A DNA stretch of 64,000 bases from an uncultured Acidobacteriota bacterium (GTDB lineage Bacteria; Acidobacteriota; Blastocatellia; RBC074), in assembly GCA_902825875.1 (NCBI GenBank), contig CADECP010000002.1:186001-250000 (forward strand), read 5' to 3'. The notes beneath the pieces are model-generated. The model searched no databases. It was not told the DNA's origin and saw only the letters and a program-made list of their open reading frames with translations. This document shows, in pieces, positions 58,725 to 64,000 of the stretch (its first letter is position 1; each line of letters starts with the position of its first letter). Both the position numbers and the translations under genes were made by a program.

Positions 58725-60052
58725 TGAACTGGCCCTTTCAATTCAACAGTCAAATCCCATCGGTCATGGATAATTTGTGGGGAATGCGTCGCCAGCAATA
58801 CATCGAAAGAGGAAAGCTCAGTGATTTGCTGAAGGTCACCAAGAAACTGTTTTTGCCAGGCGACATGAAGTGATAATTCTGGTTCATCAATCAGGATCAA
58901 TGCCTCGGCTGGCATCTTGAATAACATCTCATATAGCAACACCAACTCATGTTGTTCACCCGAAGATAAGCTGGCAGGTAGTAAAGGTTGCCCACTTGAT
59001 GTTGTAAAAACAAAGCCCTCGTCTTTGCTAATATCCATCTGCTTATAACGAAATCTCTGATTCACTACTTTTTTCAACAAATCCACTTTGTTCAGAAGAT
59101 CGTCAAATACACCAAGCTTTTGTTCTACATCTTTAACATAAACCGAGAACACTCCTTTTGTCTGATCATCCATCTGTTCTGTCACTTGGAAGTCATCTTT
59201 ACTTTCTTTATCTAAAAATCCAGCAACAGTTAAACGAGATCGCTTCTCTTCTAAGGCATCGAAGCGATGACGGAGCTCTGTATCAGCCAAGCGATCATGT
59301 GAATTTTCGCGAACGAGCCTAGCTGGGAAAGTTCGATCAAGAGACTGTGAAAGCTCGGCATACTCCGTAAGCTTGAGGCGTATCTGTCCGGCAAGGTCTT
59401 TAGAGTAATTTTCGACAACAGGGGCAGGAGATAATGGATGGTCGTATCTTCGTGACCTTGAGATGTCTGAAAAACTCAACAAACGTTGCGTTTGAATAAA
59501 CCTAACTTGAACGTCCTTCTTCAGACTTCTTAACCAAGGTGGGTCTTTCTCTTGCTTTAGCCTGATGGATGGCAAAACAGAAGAGTAACGGTCAAAAATA
59601 TCTTCAAGATAGAGTATCTCGCCTGACCCAATTAGCCGCCAAGTTGATGGGCCAACCCTCTCAAGACCAGGTATCGCCTGCTCTATCACTCCTAGCGGAA
59701 ACCCTTCCTCCATATTTGTGCGAGATAATCTCTTAGGAAAAAATATTTGTGGGTCTCCGCCATTTGCCGTCAGGGCAAATTTTAGCCGTGATTGGTCATC
59801 CTCTTCACTCTCTTTCTCTTTACTCACCTTAATGCTGCTATAGTTATCAAAATCTACTTGAAACCAATTGAACGGAATTGCTCTCAATTCAGAGGGACGA
59901 GAATTGAATAAACCATCAAGTAGCCGAAGCAACGCGGTTTTTCCTGATCCATTTGGTCCGTGAATGATTGTAATCCGGTCTTCCAGCTTAAATGGAATGG
60001 TGTATTTGAAAACGCCAAACAACCCGTCAACCGAAATTTTTGTGATTCTCAT
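58721..60052 (-). CDS. ariA: ABC-type/AAA15-like ATPase, AriA-like (PARIS system)
   Basis: A 443-residue ATPase with Walker A GPNGSGKT (32-39), ABC signature LSSGEQ (362-367), Walker B LILIDEPE (about 385-392) and H-loop THSPQI (H423). The middle is long and helical, as in SMC/OLD/RecF-like proteins, but there is no fused TOPRIM domain; that is supplied by the next gene. The gene is clearly A/T-richer than its surroundings (sample lines at 59041 and 59581 count 32% and 43% G+C against 58% at 61021), pointing to horizontal acquisition. Confidence 0.85.
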   Translation of the reverse strand: MRITKISVDGLFGVFKYTIPFKLEDRITIIHGPNGSGKTALLRLLDGLFNSRPSELRAIPFNWFQVDFDNYSSIKVSKEKESEEDDQSRLKFALTANGGDPQIFFPKRLSRTNMEEGFPLGVIEQAIPGLERVGPSTWRLIGSGEILYLEDIFDRYSSVLPSIRLKQEKDPPWLRSLKKDVQVRFIQTQRLLSFSDISRSRRYDHPLSPAPVVENYSKDLAGQIRLKLTEYAELSQSLDRTFPARLVRENSHDRLADTELRHRFDALEEKRSRLTVAGFLDKESKDDFQVTEQMDDQTKGVFSVYVKDVEQKLGVFDDLLNKVDLLKKVVNQRFRYKQMDISKDEGFVFTTSSGQPLLPASLSSGEQHELVLLYEMLFKMPAEALILIDEPELSLHVAWQKQFLGDLQQITELSSFDVLLATHSPQIIHDRWDLTVELKGPVQ

Positions 60053-60096
60053 ATAGTTTTTGAATCCTTTCTTGTGAGCCTAGCAAACAAAAAATA

Positions 60097-61809
60097 TCAC
60101 AACTCCTGCAAGGCCGCTTGCCGATCAAACTTCGCGCGAATCTCTTCTGCCAGCACGAATCGTTTGATCTTCATTGAAGCCGTGCGGGGGAAGTCCGCAT
60201 CCCAAATGACATAACCGCTGATGCGTTTGAAGTTCAGCAGCTTGGCGTTACGGCGGATCAAGTCTTCTTTCAACTCTTCAGTGAATTCCTGGCCTTCGTT
60301 CAGTCGCAAAGCCACGATCAGTTTTTCGCCCAGCATAGACCTTTCCGGCCAGATGTAATTCGCGGCAAAGACGCAGAACTCTTTGACTGGCAGGCCTTCA
60401 AACGCGGATTCGATGTCTTCGGGGTAAACGTTTTTGCCTTCTTCGGTGACGATCATGTTTTTGGCGCGACCGAAAAGCTGCAAATGTCCCATCGAATCGA
60501 AACGTCCCAAATCGCCCGTCATCAGCCAGCCGTCCACGATGGTTTCACCGGTCAATTCAGGATCATTCAGGTAATGCGACATCACCGTTTTGCTGCGAAC
60601 AGCGACTTGGCCGATGCCGTCTTCGCCTGCGTTCAGGATTTTGGCTTCGACGCCGGGCAGCGGTTTGCCCACGGTGTCGTGGCGGAACGGTTTGAAGTCG
60701 TTGAGCGTCAGCGCCGTTCCAGCTTCAGTCAGACCGTAACCATTGCCGACTTGAATCCCCAAGTCATAAAAGAATTGCAGCATGTTCGGATCGCTGAAGG
60801 CTCCGCCGGTGAAGATGGCGCGCAGTTCGCCGCCGAAAGCTTCGTGGACTTGTTTCAGCAGTTTGCGGCTCAGATTCAAGTTCGGCTGCTGCTTGGTCAG
60901 GGCTTTGTTGATGCTTCGCAGTTGATTGAAGGCGAAGCGTTTGAGCGGCGGCAATTCGGCAAAGCGTTGCTCCAATCCGGTTTGCAGGTTTTTCAGAATC
61001 AGCGGAACCAGCGCGACGTAGGTGATCTTGAATCGAGTGAAGGCTTCGCGGACGAACTCCGGACGCAGGGTTCGCAAGTGAATAACCGTTGCTCCGCAAA
61101 CGAACGGCCCGATGAAACCAACCATAAAATCAATCGCGTGGTTAGTTGGCAAAATGCTCAGGTAATTCGCGCCCGGCCAAAATGGATAGAGGGACGTGAG
61201 CGAAAGGCATTGCTCCAAATAATTTTCGTGCGTCAGCACGCAACCCTTTGGTCGTCCGCCAGTTCCAGACGAATAGACTATGCAAGCCCAATCCTGTCGA
61301 GTGCGAGGAACGAAGGTCGCTTCGGCTTCAGACTTGGCGTCGTCCCACCGAATCGCGCCCATCAAGTCCGCGTTCTTCGGAACGTCTGTGACGATGACGG
61401 TGTGCGGCAAGTGTGCAGGATCAGGATTCTGTTGTTTGATGGCTCGCCAAAAATGATATTCGGTGATTAAGACTTCGGCTTGGCTGTGAGCCAGCAGCGG
61501 GATGTGTTCGTAAGCGTTCAGCTTGTAATCCAGCGGCACGACGACTCCGCCGGAATGAAAGATCGCATACGCCGACACCAGCCAGCGCGACTGGTTGGTC
61601 ATAATGATTGCCGCGCGCGAACCGGATTTGAATTCGCGCGCTTGCAGAAAGCTGGCCAGCGGCAAAGCCATTTCTTTGAACTGGCGATACGTCAGTCGGT
61701 GATTTTCGCGCTCGCGGTCGGCTTCGATCAGGCAGGTTTCGTCGGCGAATTTGTCGAGAGCTTCGCGCAGTGCGGAGCCAAGTGAAGTGTGTTGGTTCAG
61801 TTCGATCAT
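60097..61809 (-). CDS. Acyl-CoA synthetase/AMP-dependent ligase
   Basis: A 570-residue adenylating enzyme. The P-loop [20 protein letters not shown], the motif GYGLTEAG, the hinge segment [12 protein letters not shown] and the C-terminal Lys region (SMKIKRFV) are all present. It activates a carboxylic acid with ATP and passes it to CoA or to a carrier protein. A carrier protein (62374-62616) and FabH lie just upstream on the same strand, so loading of that ACP is plausible; the substrate is unknown. Confidence 0.93.
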   Translation of the reverse strand: MIELNQHTSLGSALREALDKFADETCLIEADRERENHRLTYRQFKEMALPLASFLQAREFKSGSRAAIIMTNQSRWLVSAYAIFHSGGVVVPLDYKLNAYEHIPLLAHSQAEVLITEYHFWRAIKQQNPDPAHLPHTVIVTDVPKNADLMGAIRWDDAKSEAEATFVPRTRQDWACIVYSSGTGGRPKGCVLTHENYLEQCLSLTSLYPFWPGANYLSILPTNHAIDFMVGFIGPFVCGATVIHLRTLRPEFVREAFTRFKITYVALVPLILKNLQTGLEQRFAELPPLKRFAFNQLRSINKALTKQQPNLNLSRKLLKQVHEAFGGELRAIFTGGAFSDPNMLQFFYDLGIQVGNGYGLTEAGTALTLNDFKPFRHDTVGKPLPGVEAKILNAGEDGIGQVAVRSKTVMSHYLNDPELTGETIVDGWLMTGDLGRFDSMGHLQLFGRAKNMIVTEEGKNVYPEDIESAFEGLPVKEFCVFAANYIWPERSMLGEKLIVALRLNEGQEFTEELKEDLIRRNAKLLNFKRISGYVIWDADFPRTASMKIKRFVLAEEIRAKFDRQAALQEL

Positions 61810-61822
61810 CGGGGTTTGGTTT

Positions 61823-62140
61823 TTACCAAATGATTGGAGTTAGCGCGGCGGCAGTGATGCTCTTGTCAACAGTCAATAGCGCGACTTGGTGGCCGATGTG
61901 TCTCAACCACATTGCTGTCGCCACAATCAGACGGTCGTGCATTTCCGGCACAGTTCCAGCGGCAAGACTTTGTTGCAATACAGCCAACGTCAATGGTGAG
62001 AGTTGAATGCGTTGATCAGTGGGCAGAACCAATTCAGAATTAGGATCGCTCAAGACACGCCGCACCGCGCTGCCCAGTTTGGGGCTGCCTTCCAGAAACC
62101 AAATCAACGCATGAGTGTCAACAACGTACTTACTCGCCAT
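61823..62140 (-). CDS. VapC-like PIN toxin, apparently internally shortened
   Basis: A 105-residue PIN-domain protein with the N-terminal [13 protein letters not shown] (D8), late [10 protein letters not shown] (D69) and LLTVDKS (D92). Typical VapC of this type is about 130-140 residues and has a conserved Glu in an LAE/LWE segment after the first strand-helix; here the sequence jumps from SELVLPTDQ to [10 protein letters not shown], with that segment missing. An in-frame deletion that removed the second acidic ligand is likely, so nuclease activity may be lost. It overlaps the antitoxin-like gene by 11 bp. Confidence 0.78.
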   Translation of the reverse strand: MASKYVVDTHALIWFLEGSPKLGSAVRRVLSDPNSELVLPTDQRIQLSPLTLAVLQQSLAAGTVPEMHDRLIVATAMWLRHIGHQVALLTVDKSITAAALTPIIW

Positions 62141-62363
62141 TTAGCTGTGCTTCTGTCGGATTCCATTCGGCAATTCTGAAGTCTTCTTCCGTAGACATTC
62201 TTCCGCCTGTGTTTTGATATTTGCCATAAACCAATCCAGTGGAGTTCACCGGAGATGCCGTTGGTTTCAGGTCTTTCGCCATCCATTCCATCAATCGCTG
62301 CTTGTCTTCAAAATTCAGCGGTTTGATTTGCGAATAGATAAGTTCGATTTGACTGGTTGCCAT
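62130..62363 (-). CDS. VapB-like antitoxin partner
   Basis: A 77-residue protein that is hydrophilic, with a helical N-terminus (IELIYSQIKPLNFEDKQRLMEWM) and a disordered, acidic end, as in antitoxins that pair with PIN toxins. No DNA-binding fold is clear. It ends 11 bp inside the PIN gene. The position between ACP and ligase genes suggests insertion into a biosynthetic operon. Confidence 0.72.
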   Translation of the reverse strand: MATSQIELIYSQIKPLNFEDKQRLMEWMAKDLKPTASPVNSTGLVYGKYQNTGGRMSTEEDFRIAEWNPTEAQLNGE

Positions 62364-62373
62364 AACTGTTACC

Positions 62374-62616
62374 TCACAGTCTTGATTCTATACGTTCGGC
62401 TAGCGTTCGGAAATCACTGACGCCTTGCACTTCGTAATCGGGTAGCTCGACGCTGAAATGGTTTTCCAGCCGAGTCAGCAAACCCAGCGCCTGTAAGCTG
62501 TCAATGCCGAGCTTTTTGAAAAAGTCGTCGTCGGGCGACAGCGTGGCTCGGTCAACGTTGAAGTGGGTTGAAGCTAAAGTCAGAATTTCGTCAATAATTT
62601 GTTCGGTCGTTTTCAT
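62374..62616 (-). CDS. Acyl carrier protein
   Basis: An 80-residue acidic helical protein with the phosphopantetheine site GIDSLQ (S40), matching stand-alone ACPs. It starts 22 bp after fabH and probably holds acyl chains for it. The next genes are the VapBC-like pair and the acyl ligase. This is likely a specialised carrier rather than the housekeeping AcpP, given the context and the GIDSLQ variant. Confidence 0.92.
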   Translation of the reverse strand: MKTTEQIIDEILTLASTHFNVDRATLSPDDDFFKKLGIDSLQALGLLTRLENHFSVELPDYEVQGVSDFRTLAERIESRL

Positions 62617-62638
62617 CTAAAAGCAATTCTCCAAAAAA

Positions 62639-63628
62639 TCAGTAAGCCCAGCGCATCAACACGCTGCCGGCTGTAAATCCTGCACCGACGGCGGCGAATA
62701 AAACCAAGTCGCCTTTTTTCAACTTGCCGTCGTCAATCGCGTCGCCGATGGCCAGGGGAATCGTTGCCGCGGTCGTATTGCCGAATTTGTGAATGTTCTT
62801 GATGACTTTTTCCGGCGCGAGTCCGGCCTTTTTGGCAGTCGCGTCAATGATTCGCAAGTTGGCTTGGTGCGCAATGAAACACGCAATGTCGTCGCCGGTC
62901 AGGTTGTTATTCGCCAGCATGTTGGTGCTTAGCTCTTCCATCTTGCGAACAGCGAATTTGAAAACTGCCTGACCGTTTTGGTGAACGTAGTGCATTTTCT
63001 TGTCCACGGTTTCATGCGAAGGCGGATGCAAGCTGCCGCCAGCGGGCATGTACAAACTCTCTCCGCCGCTGCCGTCAATTTCGTGGTGATAATCCAGCAA
63101 GCCGAAATCTTCGCCTTCTTCACAGGGTTCCAGCAAAACTGCGCCCGCGCCATCGCCGAACAGCACCAGCGTCGTGCGGTCTTCGGGATTCAAAATGCTG
63201 GTCATGACGTCTGCGCCTACGACCAGGACTTTTTTGTGTTTGCCGCTTTCGATGAACTGCGCGCCAGTGGTCAGCGCGTACAAAAACGACGAACAGGCTG
63301 CGGAAATATCGAATCCCCAAGCCTTTGTCGCGCGAATCTTGTTTTGAATCACGCACGCCGTAGAAGGGAAAAACATATCCGGCGTGACAGTGGCAACGAC
63401 GATCAATTCGATTTCATCGGCTTCGATGCCGCGACGTTTCAGGCAATCGTCAATCGCGTGAACGGCCAGTTCGGAACTTGGCGTGCCGGGTTCAACCCAA
63501 TGGCGCTGGTGAATGCCTGTGCGTTCGACAATCCAGTCGTGATTGGTTTCGACCAGTTTAGACAAATCGTCATTGGTGACTACGCGCGGTGGCACGTAGC
63601 GGCCAAGCGATGTGATTTTTGCTCTCAT
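62639..63628 (-). CDS. fabH: 3-oxoacyl-ACP synthase III (FabH)
   Basis: A 329-residue condensing enzyme with the full Cys-His-Asn triad: C112 in [10 protein letters not shown]254 in [10 protein letters not shown] and N284 in FGNTTAAT. FabH starts fatty-acid or related chains from acyl-CoA and malonyl-ACP. It lies directly before a dedicated ACP and near an acyl-AMP ligase, so it may serve a specialised acyl product. The start is preceded by GCAGGAG. Confidence 0.94.
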   Translation of the reverse strand: MRAKITSLGRYVPPRVVTNDDLSKLVETNHDWIVERTGIHQRHWVEPGTPSSELAVHAIDDCLKRRGIEADEIELIVVATVTPDMFFPSTACVIQNKIRATKAWGFDISAACSSFLYALTTGAQFIESGKHKKVLVVGADVMTSILNPEDRTTLVLFGDGAGAVLLEPCEEGEDFGLLDYHHEIDGSGGESLYMPAGGSLHPPSHETVDKKMHYVHQNGQAVFKFAVRKMEELSTNMLANNNLTGDDIACFIAHQANLRIIDATAKKAGLAPEKVIKNIHKFGNTTAATIPLAIGDAIDDGKLKKGDLVLFAAVGAGFTAGSVLMRWAY

Positions 63629-63652
63629 AAAATGGACTCCTGCGAAACGTTT

Positions 63653-63705
63653 GTAGTCCCGCCTTTAGGCGGAATCAAAAACCTTCCGCCTAAAGGCGGG
63701 ACTAC
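63653..63705. repeat. 21-bp perfect inverted repeat upstream of fabH
   Basis: Arms GTAGTCCCGCCTTTAGGCGGA (first 20: GTAGTCCCGCCTTTAGGCGG) at 63653-63673 and their complement at 63685-63705, with an 11-base loop. Each arm itself contains the small palindrome CCGCCTTTAGGCGG. It lies between the hydratase stop and fabH start. Confidence 0.85.
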
Positions 63706-63716
63706 GAACTCTTTTA

Positions 63717-64000
63717 TTATGGCAAATAAGGCAATGCGTCTGTGCTTTCGACAAATTTTCGCAAACCGGCTTCGACTGCCGGTTTGGTGAACAGATCGCA
63801 AAAAATATCAATTTCCTGCCGAAGCTCGGCGTGTGGAATAGGTTTAAGGAATTGTTTGGCGACGGCGCTGGTCGCACGGTCAAATTTTTTAAGTTGCGAA
63901 GCAGTGAATCGAGCCACTTTTAAGACCTCGCCTTCGGCAGCAAGCTGGCTAACCAAACCAACTGCCTGAGCTTTGGTCGCGTTGATGCTGCGACCAGTCA
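63717..64000 (-). CDS. Enoyl-CoA hydratase/isomerase family, C-terminal part (partial at window edge)
   Basis: The frame is open to the right edge; about 94 residues are visible. The segment TGRSINATKAQAVGLVSQLA matches the crotonase-family LTGR...A...GLV helix near the end of the domain, and the trailing helices fit its C-terminus. It would hydrate or isomerise enoyl thioesters. It precedes fabH/ACP on the same strand, so it may belong to the same acyl pathway, with a palindrome between. Confidence 0.8.
   Translation of the reverse strand, partial: TGRSINATKAQAVGLVSQLAAEGEVLKVARFTASQLKKFDRATSAVAKQFLKPIPHAELRQEIDIFCDLFTKPAVEAGLRKFVESTDALPYLP

Noticed and set aside
58721-60052. OLD-family nuclease call for the ATPase
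   Set aside because: OLD proteins carry a fused C-terminal TOPRIM domain; this protein ends soon after the H-loop and the TOPRIM domain is a separate DUF4435 protein.
60484-61470. 328-codon plus-strand frame over the acyl ligase
   Set aside because: Antisense to a clear AMP-dependent ligase; composition typical of a shadow frame.

Overview
The window looks like a chromosomal segment of an aerobic, heterotrophic member of the Acidobacteriota, probably Blastocatellia-like. The evidence is two secreted proteins ending in the Solibacter/Acidobacteria-type C-terminal domain (TIGR03437-like; 19845-26195 and 54344-55657), a VWFA-related acidobacterial protein (28919-30037), a stand-alone DUF1501 protein, many secreted peptidases, and moderately high GC with long antisense shadow frames. 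The taxonomic call is inference from domain content; there is no rRNA gene here.

Layout. (1) 1-13520, plus strand: a respiratory locus. It holds the end of a Rieske protein, a fused b6/subunit-IV cytochrome b, a seven-haem membrane-anchored cytochrome c, ccoN, ccoO, two small membrane proteins, a GltD-like flavoprotein with extra ferredoxin clusters, a TauE/UreH-like membrane protein, ccoG, a tiny CcoH-position protein and the copper ATPase ccoI. Electrons would run from quinol through the bc-type complex and multihaem cytochrome to the cbb3 oxidase; no ccoP gene is present. (2) 13580-26195, minus strand: two paralogous secreted FN3-CAP proteins, a 7Fe/8Fe ferredoxin, and a 2116-residue secreted protein with Asp-box repeats, a BACON-like domain and twelve NHL repeats. 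(3) 26622-32530: Rel/SpoT, the VWFA protein, exonuclease III and DUF1501. (4) 32557-37245, minus strand: PspA, a membrane coiled-coil protein, a TonB-C protein and a classical tandem AAA+ ATPase. (5) 37570-45135: orphan PAS histidine kinase, MarR/methyltransferase pair, Gfo/Idh oxidoreductase, metallo-beta-lactamase-fold protein and a beta-hydroxyacid dehydrogenase. (6) 45311-51828, plus strand: an island of four exported peptidase/hydrolase genes (M19-like, S9, M20, class-C beta-lactamase-like). (7) 52002-54301: hrcA-dnaJ. (8) 54344-60052, minus strand: a secreted domain protein, sugar-type ABC permease, lipid kinase, NTF2-like protein, and an ATPase plus DUF4435/TOPRIM pair that looks like a PARIS-type phage-defence module. 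(9) 60097-64000, minus strand: enoyl-CoA hydratase end, FabH, ACP, a VapB/VapC-like pair with a shortened PIN toxin, and an acyl-AMP ligase.

The most distinctive non-coding property is the density of palindromic elements between genes. At least eight sequence families occur, several in more than one copy, including one family whose two arms come in two recognisable variants. Two elements overlap the 3' ends of reading frames. The strongest candidates for unusual biology are the PspA/AAA+ cluster, which recalls an ESCRT-III/Vps4 pairing, and the PARIS-like pair embedded in a chain of ATGA-overlapping genes.
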